A stretch of 64,000 nt of DNA. It comes from Blepharisma japonicum (Eukaryota; Ciliophora; Heterotrichea; Heterotrichida; Blepharismidae). The DNA lies in NCBI GenBank assembly GCA_949751835.1, contig CATKHK010000048.1:286345-350344 (forward strand), written 5' to 3'. A model generated the notes under the pieces. That model was given only the letters and a program-made list of their open reading frames with translations. It did no database searches and was not told where the DNA came from. Made by a program: the position numbers and the translations under genes. Below are positions 33,666 through 46,100 of the stretch, one piece after another; positions within the stretch are counted from its first letter, which is position 1; each line of letters opens with the position of its first letter.

Positions 33666-33759
33666 TAGCGTATCTATAGCTTATAGTGACTGGCAGGTGG
33701 TTTCGCGTCGTTTACATACACGTTATGACGGAAAAGTGAAGCGAAACGAAGAAGATAGC
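33651..33759. repeat. Direct-repeat-flanked GC-richer patch
   Basis: aaacgaag..aagatagc occurs at 33651-33669 and again at 33744-33759, flanking about 75 bp with CG-rich words (gtttcgcgtcgttt, cacgttatgacgg, gaagcgaaacg) that are rare in the surrounding AT-rich DNA. It interrupts the end of the IFT122 relic. It may be a small insertion with duplicated ends; no known element was recognised. Confidence 0.4.
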
Positions 33760-33776
33760 TTGCAATGTTAGAGTTA

Positions 33777-33944
33777 ATGAAGAGGTTGCAATTATTCTGT
33801 CCTGCTGAATCAAATGATCCTTTAACTAAGAAATTTCAAAGGCTCATCATTTTAACAGGCATACAGTTAGTTAAGCATGAAGTGCTTATACATTTGTTTT
33901 ATAGGTATCAAGATTATTGGAGTGCTATTAAGCGTGATATTTAG
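33777..33944 (+). CDS. Short ORF, probably relic
   Basis: 55 codons, MKRLQLFCPAESNDPLTKKF to YWSAIKRDI then TAG. The composition looks coding but no family is recognised. It follows the IFT122 relic and the repeat-flanked insert, and may be the remains of a C-terminal extension or of another gene. Confidence 0.25.
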   Translation: MKRLQLFCPAESNDPLTKKFQRLIILTGIQLVKHEVLIHLFYRYQDYWSAIKRDI

Positions 33945-34963
33945 TGTAATTATTTACAATTCATTCTTCTATAATCGACTAGCAAGAATGCTTTTAGCCT
34001 ATAAAAATGAGTAAGTTTTATGCTATCTGATGTTTTACTCCAGCCTCATTCATATTTTCCTCAAGTTATAAAATTTACTCAAAAATTATAATTCCTTGCA
34101 TATTGGCACTTAAAACAGCCTGCACATTTAAGAATTACACCTAATGCAAAACCAAGAAATTCTTCTTGCTTATCTTTGATTCACTAATATTTATAGGAGC
34201 TAAGCTTTAAATGCACTTAACTTAATAACTAAAATTAGTTAGAATTACCCTACATCTTATTAACTTTCACCAATTTAAACAAAAATATATTTTCATCCTA
34301 GGGCTTGAATATTCAACTTTATTTCTATTATCTCCTAATTTAAGAATATTAAAGAATTATTTAGCTTGTCTCCAAAAATCATTTATCAATCCTCCATTAA
34401 AGCATATTTGAAAGAAGAAATATTAATATTTCAAAAATTATCACGCAATTTATAAGCTTTATAGCCAGCAGCTATCATTTTTCCTCAGAAACAGAAAATT
34501 AAGGTTATTATAAGTCTAATTCCCTTTTAAAGGCAGAGATGTGATGCTTAATTTTCTTTTTATAATTATCCTCTATTGACTCCAACAAAATTTTATAATT
34601 TATGCTTTCTAAATATCTTATTCAGTCTTCGTTCTATTTAATAAGTATTTAAATTTACTCGTTTATTGTCAGCTTTTATAACTAACTCTAGCAATAATCA
34701 GCATATTGAATAATTATTACCTAATATAAGCTTCATTATAAAATTTAACCACAAATTATGACAATTAATCAATTTTATCTAATATTCTAAAAATCAGTTT
34801 CTCGTCAAAATTTCTGGCAAGTCACTCTTTTTAATAAATTATACAACTGGATAAATTTTAAAATTATGGAAAATTTCTTAGATAGAATTTAGCTTAATTT
34901 TAGCTTTAAGTTTTAGTTTTTAAGGTTCTCTTTTATATTAAATATTGTAGATGATATAATAAA
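33945..34963. other. Intergenic, AT-rich
   Basis: About 1 kb without recognisable gene or relic upstream of the second secreted paralogue. No motif named. Confidence 0.5.
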
Positions 34964-36479
34964 ATGTTAAAAGCTTTATGCTTATTATTAGCTCTACAGC
35001 TTTTAGTTGCTTCAGAAACTAATGAGACATCAAAAATTGAACAGACTTCAACACCAGCAAGAGAAATGCAGCAGCAATGCATAGATGGGCTAAACGGCTG
35101 CACTACTTGTAGTAGCGATGGCACAATTTGTGTCACTTGCGACTCGCTCTTCGATTTATCATCCACTGGAGTTTGTGTATACAGGCAAAGCTGTGGATAC
35201 TCAACTTACTTCGACCCAGATCAAGGAGTTTGCATGAGTTGTAGTAATAAATTTAGTTCATGCGAAGCTTGCACATCAAAATCTTGTAGCGTATGCAATA
35301 TTGGTTATTACTTAGATACCACCAGTCAGCAATGCTCTCGGTGCAATTCAGGATGTGGTGACTGCACAAGCTGGGACAAATGTATTCGATGCATGGAACC
35401 ATATTCTATGCCATATTGGGATGGCTCTTGCCCTACCAATAACCTTGGAACTTTTTATAATCCTTCAACAGGCCTCGTAGAGTTTTGTTCAAGAGGATGC
35501 AAAACTTGTGATGCAAATACCTGCACAGCATGTTGGGGATGGGATGCAGTGGTTAGTGGCAAAGAATGTTATTGTCAAAATCAATGATGGGAGTCTTGAA
35601 ATTATATTGCTACAGGAACTTATAGATCTTGCCATTATTTAACCGTTCCTGAAGGCTGTGGGGATTATAGCTATGATTCCCTTGATCCTTGGGGAGATGT
35701 ATTATGCAAAACCTGCAAAGTAGGCTATTATAAAGAAGGACACCAGTGTTTTGCCTGTGGCTCAGGATGCCAAGAATGCTCAGATAGATATACTTGCAAT
35801 AGTTGCATTGATCAAACAAATTCCTATATTTCAGGTAATCAATGCATCTGCAATGATAGTCATAGTTATTTCAACGTAACCAATAGGATATGCATGTCTT
35901 GTCCAGACGAATGCTCTTCCTGTACTGATTATCAACATTGTAATTCATGCCGCGGGTATTCATTTTGGCATAATAATGTATGTAAGTGTGACGACGGCAT
36001 GTTTTTTGATGTTGCAATTTTAGAATGCAAGTCTTGCTCACCCGGATGCCTTCATTGTACTTCTGCCATAGGATGCTCAAGGTGTAGTCCGAACTATTAT
36101 CTTTATGACAATTCAGGAGTATTGGCCTGTAGAGGTAATAAATTATTTAGCTTGTTCGGGATCATGCAGCAACTGCGGAAATAATGATGAGTGCTACCAG
36201 TGTGGCACATCAGTTGAGCTCGATAATAGCCAATGCACAGAGAATACTAATTTGGGCTATAAGATTCGTTATCAGGACAGTGGACTTTTGATTTTAGATT
36301 TCCCTTATAGCCTTCCTTATTATCTCTCACTTAAAGAAGTTATTGTCAAGACCCATGGATTTTATGACACCACTTCTTGGTGGATGGAGAGAGTTACTGA
36401 CAAGCAGTATAGAGTCCATACTAACCTGTCAAGAAGCAATCTCCCAATTGATGTGAGATTCAAGTTTAATCGCAATTAG
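34964..36479 (+). CDS. Secreted cysteine-rich protein, FKFNR family, member 2
   Basis: 499 residues: TGA at 35585 and others as Trp, and a 16-nt intron at 36135-36150 (gtaataaattatttag) that splits an Ala codon (CRACSGSCSNCGNNDECYQC after joining). Signal peptide MLKALCLLLALQLLVASET. The mature part has CxxC-rich furin-like repeats, with motifs shared with the gene at 29580 in the same order (CNSGCGDCTSWDKCIRCMEP, CWGWDA, SLDPWGDVLCKTC, CNDSHSYFN). It ends in the common Cys-free domain (LGYKIRYQDSGLLILDF to VRFKFNRN). It lacks two of the N-terminal repeats of member 1. It converges with member 3, 416 bp away. Confidence 0.85.
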
Positions 36480-36895
36480 ATTAACTAAAACTCTTCATCT
36501 TATTAAGTGCTGAATTTTTAATATATAAGCAAAACTAAAATCAATAAAGATAAAAGACTATAATCCTTTTTTTAAATAAAAATTATTATAGACAAAAATT
36601 AATTAAAAATATTGAATTTAATTTTGCTATTTGTTTTTGTTATCAAAATCATTTATTCGAAGTCAATAATGTTCCAGTTAATACTTAGGGTAGAAGTTGA
36701 ATTATAAATAAAAAGCCTGCTAAAGTTATAGAACTGATTCTCTGCTTGGTAAGAATTTTTAAAATGCAGTTTTTTTAATTAAAATTTTTTTATATGATTA
36801 TTTTGGTAAAATATCTATTCAAATTTGTAGAAATTCTCAAATCTCAATAATTAATAAGAAAACTATATAATTGTTAGCTTTGTAGCTATTACTTA
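36480..36895. other. Intergenic between convergent paralogues
   Basis: 416 bp AT-rich gap between the stop codons of two convergent family members. No gene or relic seen. Confidence 0.55.
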
Positions 36896-39296
36896 TTAAC
36901 CGCGATTAAACTTAAATTTGACGTCAATAGGGAGATCGCTGCTTTTTAAGTTCGTCACAATCATATATTGTCTTGAAGTTATTTGAGTCAGATACCACGA
37001 AGAAGTATCATAAGTACCAGGACTCTTTATAATAATTTCTTTAATGCTCAAAGGTTCTGGGAGATCATAAGCAAAGTCCAGAATAAGGTTCCCATCTTGA
37101 AAGCGCGTCAAATACCCAACTGAGTTATCAGACGTACAAGTTGATGACTCTTTCTCTATTGCTTTTCCACAGAGATAACACCCTGGATGAGGAGTACAAC
37201 TATTGCAGGACTCAGAACAAGCTAAATAAAATCTTACATAAACATTCTAAAGTGCCTGAATTATCATATAGGAAATATCCTTGGTCACATTTAGAACACC
37301 GTGAAGTGTCATATTCAGCACAATGAGGGATTAAATGATCACAACGAAGGGTTGTTTGGTTAAACACTGCTGTTCCGATACATGAGCAAGTCCCATCCCA
37401 ATTATTTTTCATATATTTAGAATCAAAACATACATTGCAAGAATTCGAGATTATGCATGAAGTGCAATATGAAGTACTTGAAGAAGTTGAAGAACTTAAA
37501 CATTCTGCGCATCCAAATAAGCAAGGCACACAAACTTTGTAATTAAAATCAAATCTATATCCAGGACGGCAGTAGCATCCTCCTGATTCATCTGTTATCA
37601 TATTATCTGGATCATGACATCTGATACAAGATTTAGAATCAGAGCACTCAGCACATCCAGTCCGGCATGGGTAGCACAGACTATCTAGTAAATAATAACT
37701 CTCTTGGCAAGAAGAGCAAAAAAAATCATCAGAGTAGTAGTAGAGTCTAGAAGAGTAACGTTGGTAATACTCAAGAGAGCATGTCTGACACCCAATTTCG
37801 GAGCAAGACCTGCAATTTCACCCATCAAAATAGTATTTTGACTGGCAAGAGCAGGTGCCATCGCCATTGTTAATCATATCGGGGCTAAGGCAGTTTGTGC
37901 AACTGGTTAGACTATTGCAAGTTCTACAGCCCAGAGAACAATATTCACATGTGCTTGTGAGAGAATTCATATAGGTTCCAGGATAATTGCAAGTACAGGT
38001 TCCATCTGGGAATGGAAAATCCGAATTAATGCAATTCCAGCAAGCAGTAGAATTTAAACAATTGTGGCAGCCTGAGTTGCAGCGGCTACATTTATTACCA
38101 ATTGGATCTCAATAATACATATCATCGCAGCCATAGCATTTATTTTTGTCGCAGGAAGTGCAGCCTTCAAACAAATCTGAACATTTCACACAAACTCCCT
38201 CAGAATTTGGAGTATATCTCCATCTGCAGCTAAGGCAAGTATCTTTATTACAGTAATCACAATGCCTGGAGAACTTATTCGAGCATCTTTTGCAGCTGCC
38301 ATCAGTATCTAAATAGGAGCCGTACACGCATGCAATGCAATAATTTTGATTACATGAATAGCAGTTATCAGGACATTTACTGCATTTAGTAGGAGTAGCT
38401 AAATAATAGCCTTCTTGGCAGATGCTGCAAGCATCTTTAGTGCATTGTACACAATTTGCGGTTTGACACTGTTTGCATGTTCTATCATTGTCTAAGTAAT
38501 AATACTGAGCGCAAGAATAGCAATTTGTCATATCACATGACCAGCAATATGGGGTAGGGCATGAGACACAGTTTTTTGTGGAGTCTAAATAGTACTGTGG
38601 ATAGCAGGTTTTACAAGCTGATCCGTCACATGTAGCGCAATTAGGGTATTTTGAGGCACATCAATAGCATAGATTATCATTAGCTTCATTAGAAGTCAGA
38701 TAATTACCATCGTAGCATTCTAAACAGCCATTTTGATTACAACTCTTACAATTATTTGAGCATCTTGTACATCCATTAGTGCTTAAATATGCATATGAGT
38801 AACAGCTGTTGCATGCTGACTCGTCACATGTCAAACAGTCAGGAAATTTAATTGAGCAAGATGTGCATCAGCTTGTTGCTGTATCAAAATATTCATAAGA
38901 AGAACAGCCATTTTCTTGGGTTGTATTCGATTCTTGCATCATTCTTTCACGAATCATAGACTCTTCTAATTGCGTCCTTCTGCTAATGTCATTTTGAAAC
39001 TCAGGAGATTGACTTATCCCGTAGTTAATTGGCTGTCTATAAGGGTTTTGCACTCTTTCTGAGTTCATTAGCAAATCATTAGGTCTTTGGTATTGCCCAA
39101 GATCATTTGGAGGGTAGTTTTGGTTTGGCATCCTGCCCATTTGATTTCTCTGGGATTGAGAGCTGGCATAGTAAAAAGGTGGTTGATTTTGAGGCTGCCT
39201 TCTATTACTAAACTCTGCTTCTTGCTCATAAGGATAATAGAACTGACTTGAAGCTGCTGATATAAGCTGGAACGTTAATAAAAGTATCAAAGCCAT
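36896..39296 (-). CDS. Secreted cysteine-rich protein, FKFNR family, member 3
   Basis: 794 residues after removing a 16-nt intron at 37222-37237 (gtaagattttatttag) and reading several TGA as Trp. Signal peptide MALILLLTFQLISAASS, then an Asn/Gln/Pro/Tyr-rich, probably flexible stretch (residues 20-130; QNQPPFYYASSQSQRN), then about 12 kb-scale-free repeats of short CxxC units (CPDNCYSCNQNYCIACVYGS) to residue about 680, and the shared C-terminal domain (VGYLTRFQDGNLILDFAYDL to VKFKFNRG). The Asn/Gln-rich N-terminus is shared with member 4 only. It diverges from the giant gene, with 810 bp between their starts. Confidence 0.85.
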
Positions 39297-40106
39297 GATT
39301 ATTAAATCATCTACAATTATTTCTTAATTCAAGATCAGCTTAAATTATCTATTTAAAAATTTTCCAACAATTTTATTGCATACTTGCTTTAGTGTTTTAA
39401 AAATTAAACAAAAATTATTTTACTGTTTTTTGATCCTATTTTTAGATGAATTATATTTTGAAAGCTATAGCAATAGGAAAAGAATAATTAATTACTATTA
39501 TAGCTTCTAAACGCTTGAAATTTATAATTTTACCTCTGAACCATATTAATTTTCCCTGGACAAAATGAATCTGTTTAGGTTAATAAACCACTAATATTTT
39601 ATTTGACATTGATAGTTAGGGAATATTCGACTTAAAAATAGCTTAGATTCAAATGGACCTTAAATTTGTTTTGCTTGAGTTATGATAATTATAAATTTCA
39701 ACAAACCAGAAACCGATAAAAATTTAGCAAACCTAGCTTAATATTTTAACAAAGACTCAAATTTTGCTGAATTATTTAAAGCTATTTTGATTAAAAATTT
39801 TGGAAATTTTGGTTAAATCCTAAATTTTTAGCATAGAAGTCTAAATTTACTCATAATTAAATAAATAAGAAATGGTAACAATACTTCAAACAGCTCTTTT
39901 AAATTATTAGCAAAACTTGACCTTGGCAAGTAATTTCAAGTTCTTTATAAATTCGCATTATGCCTTAGATAAAAATTTTATACAAATAATTTATTATTTA
40001 TCTTTATATCTACACCTACTCACTTTTCCACCCTTCAGGCAAAAATTCCTTTAATTTCCATATTATCTATAATTTTTACTACTAAATTAAAGAATTTATA
40101 TAAAAT
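39297..40106. other. Divergent promoter region, giant gene and member 3
   Basis: 810 bp AT-rich sequence between two divergent starts. It must contain both promoters; no motif is recognised. Co-regulation of the two surface-protein genes is possible from this layout. Confidence 0.5.
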
Positions 40107-43100
40107 ATGTCAAAACTAAATCTGTTTTGTTTTCTCTTACTTTTCTCCCAGCTTCATGCTGTAGAAGTAGTCGATTCAGATTTAATAGATGATGGGTTTG
40201 ATATCTATATCGAATTTACCTTAATTGACGATGAAATTGATCCAGCCTCAGATCCTCAACCGGTAGAAAAAAGTCAAAGGCTTCTTCAAGAAAGTTCAGG
40301 CTCATGCGAAAGCGAGTTGGTAATAGACACAACATTTCAAGAAATTGAGTGCTGTCCAGAATCAAGCTATTTTGATGGTAAAAATTGTGTCTCTTGTCCT
40401 TTAAACTGTTCAGATTGCCAAGATATAACTGGAGCTTGCATTACTTGTAAAGCTGAGCTTGATATAGATATATACATTAAGGATTCAGACTCATGCTGCT
40501 CTAAAGGATTTTTTTTAAATGGAGAAGCTTGTGAATCATGCTCTGAAAACTGCTTAAACTGTAATAACGCTAATTTATGTACCCTTTGTAATGGAGAAAT
40601 AAATATTGACGTTGCGATTGGAAACCCTGAATCTTGTTGTCTCCAAGGAACTTTTTATAATGGAGTTGAATGTGCAGCCTGTTCAGAAAACTGCTTGGAA
40701 TGCGAAGATATCACTCAAAAATGCATAAGTTGTGACACTGAAATAACGTTGGATTTGATAATAGCCTCTCCTGAAAATTGCTGTGGCCCTAGCACCTATT
40801 ATAATGGAGCCGAATGCGTCCCTTGTCCAAAAAATTGCTTAGACTGTGAAAATTTTACGGGAAACTGCAAAAACTGTGATAAAGAAGTAACAATTGACAT
40901 TTCAGTCTCATATTATGACAATTGCTGCCAGTTAGGCCAATTTTATGATTCCAATGAAAATACCTGCAAGCCATGCTCACAAAATTGTTTGGATTGTGAT
41001 GATTTTAGCAGCTGCAAAGACTGCAATGATGAAATAACTCTTGATTTAGCTATAATAAGTCCTTCAGATTGTTGCCCTCAAGGTGAGTTCTATAGCTCAG
41101 AAGAAAGTACTTGTAAATCATGTTCTCCAAATTGTTCAGAATGCGAAGGATTAAGCAGCTGCAAGGCGTGTAATGATGAGATAACTCTTGATTTAGCTAT
41201 AATAAGTCCTTCAGATTGTTGCCCTCAAGGTGAGTTCTATAGCTCAGAAGAAAGTACTTGTAAATCATGTTCTCCAAATTGTTCAGAATGCGAAGGATTA
41301 AGCAGCTGCAAAGCGTGTAATGATGAGATAACTCTTGATATAGCAATAACTTCCTCAGATTGTTGTCCTGAAGGCGAGTTTTATGATGAAATAAATCAAA
41401 TTTGCAAGCCTATTTCTTCTAATTGTGATAAAGAATTGATTATTGAAATAGCTGTTATAAATCCTCCTTATTGTTGTCCCCAAGGACAATTCTATAATTC
41501 AGCAGAAAATTCATGCAAGCCATGCCCTGAAAACTGCTTAGAATGTGATGAATTCGGAAAATGCCAAAATTGTGAAAAAGAGCTGACAGTAGAAATAGAA
41601 ATTACAACACCTGAAAATTGCTGTGGCCAAGGAAATTTCTATGATTTATTAGATAATATATGCAAGCCATGCCAATCTGGCTGCTTAAAATGTGATGCAT
41701 CAGGGATTTGTAAGTCTTGTGATAAAGAAGTAACAGTCGATCTGACTATTCTAGATCCATCAAATTGCTGCAATCAAGGACAGTTTTATGATTCTTCTAG
41801 TAATTCATGCATTCCATGCTTAAATAACTGCTCAGAATGTGATGCATTCGGAAAATGCAAATCTTGTGAAAATGAGTTGAGCCTTGACACGTCAATTATA
41901 GATCCATCAAATTGCTGCCCTCAAGGCCAATCCTATAATACATATGGCTGCCAACCTTGCGCAGATAACTGTTTAGACTGTACCGCTCAAAAATGTAATG
42001 CCTGCAGCAAAGATATAACTCTTGACATTCAGATCATAAGCCCTGACAACTGTTGCCCCATTGGAAAATATGCAGATAGCAGCCAAAATTGTGTTTCTTG
42101 TCCAATTAGCTGCTTAGATTGCACAAGTTTTTCCTCTTGTAAGCAATGCTCAAGTGAAGTTACTATTGATACAACTATCTTAGACCCTGAAATTTGTTGC
42201 AGCAAAGGATCTTATTTTAATGGCATCTATTGCAGCCAGTGTTTATTAAATTGTAAAGATTGCGAAGATATAACTGGGTTCTGTAAATCCTGCCTAGGAG
42301 ATGTGACGTTAGATGCTACTATATTCAGCTCAGAAAATTGTTGCTCTACAAGCTATTTTTATAATGGGGTTAACTGTCTCCCATGCCCTAAAAACTGTAT
42401 GGATTGTGATTCTATTACTGGGAACTGCAAAACATGCTTATCAGAAATAGTTATTGATGCTTCTATTATAAACGCTGAAAATTGTTGTTCTGAAGGCTAC
42501 TACTATGATGGTGTGAACTGTAATAAATGCTCCTTAAACTGTCTGGATTGTAAAAATGGCTTATGCAGCAAATGCCAAAATGAGGTGACTATTGATGCAG
42601 TGGTCCCTAACTCTGATTCGTGCTGTAGCTCTGGATTTTATTATTCAGGAACAAGCTGCTTTCCATGCTCAGAAAGATGCAGTACTTGTAAAGATTTTAC
42701 TGGTGATTGTTTGATGTGCAATAATGAAATTATAATAGATTCTAGCATATCAGACTCTGAAGTGTGCTGCACTTTAGGATATTATTATAATGGCGTAACT
42801 TGCTTGCCTTGCTTATCAGGATGTAATGATTGTTTTGATTATTCTGGACTCTGTAAAAAATGTAATGCTGAGACAGTCATTGATACAATAGTTACTGATC
42901 CAGATAACTGCTGTCCGAAAGGGTATTTTTATGATGGGACAAATTGCAATAAATGTTCTGTCAACTGTGTAGACTGCGATCAAGGGCTTTGTATAGCTTG
43001 CAATTCCGAAATAACTATTGATGCAAATATTAAGAATTCTGAATCTTGCTGCTCAAAAGGCAGCTACTATGATGGTAATAATTGCATTCCTTGCCCATCA

Positions 43101-46100
43101 AATTGCATTGATTGCGAAAATGGTATATGTAACAAATGTCAAAACGAATTGGAAATTGACTTAGAAATTCTAAATCCCCAGTCTTGCTGCAGTCCTGGCT
43201 ATTATTATACTGGAACCAATTGTTTACCTTGCTCTATCAGCTGTAGTAACTGTAAAGATCTAACTGGCGAATGTTTACAGTGCAATAAAGAGGTCGACAT
43301 TGATACTACAATTATTGATTCGGATTCTTGCTGTCCTCCAGGAACATTTATTGATCTGAGCGATAATAAATGCAAACCATGCTCTTCCAGTTGTAAAGAA
43401 TGTGAAGGACAAAATTCCTGCAAATCTTGCAATAAAGAGGTGACTATTGATACAACTGTTTCAATTCCAACTAATTGCTGCAGCGAAAATACTTTCTTTG
43501 ACTTAAACGATCAAGTCTGTAAGCCATGTGCTTCAAACTGTCAACAATGTGAAGGACTAGGATCATGCCAACTTTGTTCAAATGAAATTACAATTGATGC
43601 AAATATATGAAGCTCGGAGTCTTGCTGTGGTTCTAGAACCTTTTTTGATGGAAATAACTGCATAGCGTGCCCAACAAACTGTGTGGATTGCCAAAATATG
43701 ACTGGATATTGCAAATCTTGCAATAATGAAATTACGATTGATGCCATGATTTCGGACTCTGATTCATGCTGCGCTTTGGGCTATTATTATAATGGTGCGA
43801 TTTGTTTGTCTTGCCCATCAAGTTGTGTTGATTGCTTTGACTATAGTGGGTCGTGCAAGAAGTGTAATTCTGAAACTGTTATTGATACAACAATTACTGA
43901 TCCAGATTACTGTTGCCAAAAAGGGTATTATTATGATGGAACGAGCTGCAATAAATGCTCAACAAATTGTTTAGATTGCAATCAAACTATTTGTAAAGTT
44001 TGCTTACCAGAAATAACTATTGATGCATCAATTATTAATTCTCAATCCTGCTGCTCAAAAGGCAGCTATTACGACGGTAACAGTTGCGTTCCTTGTCCAT
44101 CAAATTGTGATGATTGTGAAAATGGCTTATGTAACAAATGTCAAAACGAATTGGAAATTGATATAGAAGTTCTCGATCCCGAGTCTTGCTGCATTCCTGG
44201 CTATTATTATACTGGTACAAATTGTTTACCTTGCTCAAGCAGCTGTAGCAATTGTAAAGATCTAACTGGTGAATGCTTACAATGTAATAAAGAGCTTGAT
44301 ATCGATATCACAATTATTGATTCTGATTCCTGTTGTCCTCCAGGAGCATTTATTGATCTAAGCGACGATAAATGTAAGCCGTGCTCTTCCAATTGTAAAG
44401 AATGTGAAGGACAAAACTACTGCAAATCTTGCAACAAAGAAGTGACTATTGACACAACTGTTTCAATTCTAACCAATTGCTGCAGCGGAAATACTTTCTA
44501 TGACTTAAACGAGCAAGTCTGCAAGCCATGCTCTTCAAATTGTCAAAAATGTGAAGGACTAGTATCATGCCAACTTTGTTCAAATGAAATTACAATTGAT
44601 GCAAGTGTAATAAACTCTGAGTCTTGCTGTGGCCCCAAAACCTATTTTGATGGAAATAACTGTTCAGCTTGTCCATCAAATTGTCTTGATTGTCAAAACA
44701 TGACTGGATTCTGTAAATCTTGTAATAATGAAATTGCGATTGATGTCACAATATCAGATCCTGGATCATGCTGCGCCTTGGGCTATTATTATAACGGTGC
44801 AATTTGTTTGCCTTGCTTATCAGGTTGTATTGATTGCTTGGATTACTCTGGAAACTGTAAAATATGCAATTCTGAAGCTGTTATCGATGTTTCAATCTCT
44901 GATCCAGATAACTGTTGTCTTAAAGGATATTATTATGATGGGATGAACTGCAATAAATGCCCTATAAACTGCTTAGATTGTAATCAAGGACTTTGCACAT
45001 CTTGTAATTTAGAGATTACTATTGATGTTTCAATCTCTGATCCAGATAACTGTTGTCTTAAAGGATATTATTATGATGGGATGAACTGCAATAAATGTCT
45101 TATAAACTGTATAGATTGTAATCAAGGACTTTGCACATCTTGTAATTTAGAGATTACTATTGATGCAACAATTATGACTTCTGAGTCTTGCTGCTCGAAA
45201 GATAGCTACTATAATGGTGTCAGCTGCGTTCCATGCTCGCCAGATTGTATTGATTGTGAAAATGGATTGTGTAACAAATGTCAAAACGAATTGGAAATTG
45301 ATTTAGAAATTCGCGATCCTGCATCTTGCTGTAGTCCTGGCTATTATTATACAGGTACAAATTGTTTACCTTGCTCAAGCAGCTGCAGTAACTGTAAAGA
45401 TCTAACTGGTGAATGCTTACAATGCAGCAGCGAGCTTGGAATCGATATCACAATTATTGATTCTGATTCCTGCTGTCCTCCAGGAACATTTATTGATCAA
45501 AGCGACGATAAATGTAAGCCGTGCTCTTCCAATTGTAAAGAATGTGAAGGACAAAACTACTGCAAATCTTGCAATAAAGAAGTGACTATTGACACAACTG
45601 TTTCAATTCTAACCAATTGCTGCAGCGAAAATACTTTCTTTGACTTAAACGAGCAAGTCTGCAAGCCATGCTCTTCAAATTGTCAAAAATGTGAAGGACT
45701 AGGATCATGCCAACTTTGTTCAAATGAAATTACAATTGATGCAAGTGTAATAAACTCTGAGTCTTGCTGTGGCCCGAAAACCTTTTTTGATGGAAATAAC
45801 TGTGTAGCTTGTCCATCAAATTGTCTTGATTGTCAAAACATGACTGGATTCTGTAAATCTTGTAATAATGAAATTGCGATTGATGTCACAGTATCAGATC
45901 CTGGATCATGCTGCGCCTTGGGCTATTATTATAACGGTGCAATTTGTTTGCCTTGCTCATCAGGCTGTATTGAGTGTTTTGATAACTCTGGAAACTGTAA
46001 GAAATGCAATTCTGAAGCTATTATCGATGTTTCAATCTCTGATCCAGATAACTGTTGTCTTAAAGGATATTATTATGATGGGATGAACTGCAATAAATGC

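Noticed and set aside
33601-33780. A tRNA or small RNA in the GC-richer patch
   Set aside because: No cloverleaf, T-loop or A-box/B-box pattern could be drawn.
36105-36184. Apparent programmed frameshift in the member 2 gene
   Set aside because: A 16-nt GT..AG intron at 36135-36150 explains it and the same site holds an intron in three paralogues.
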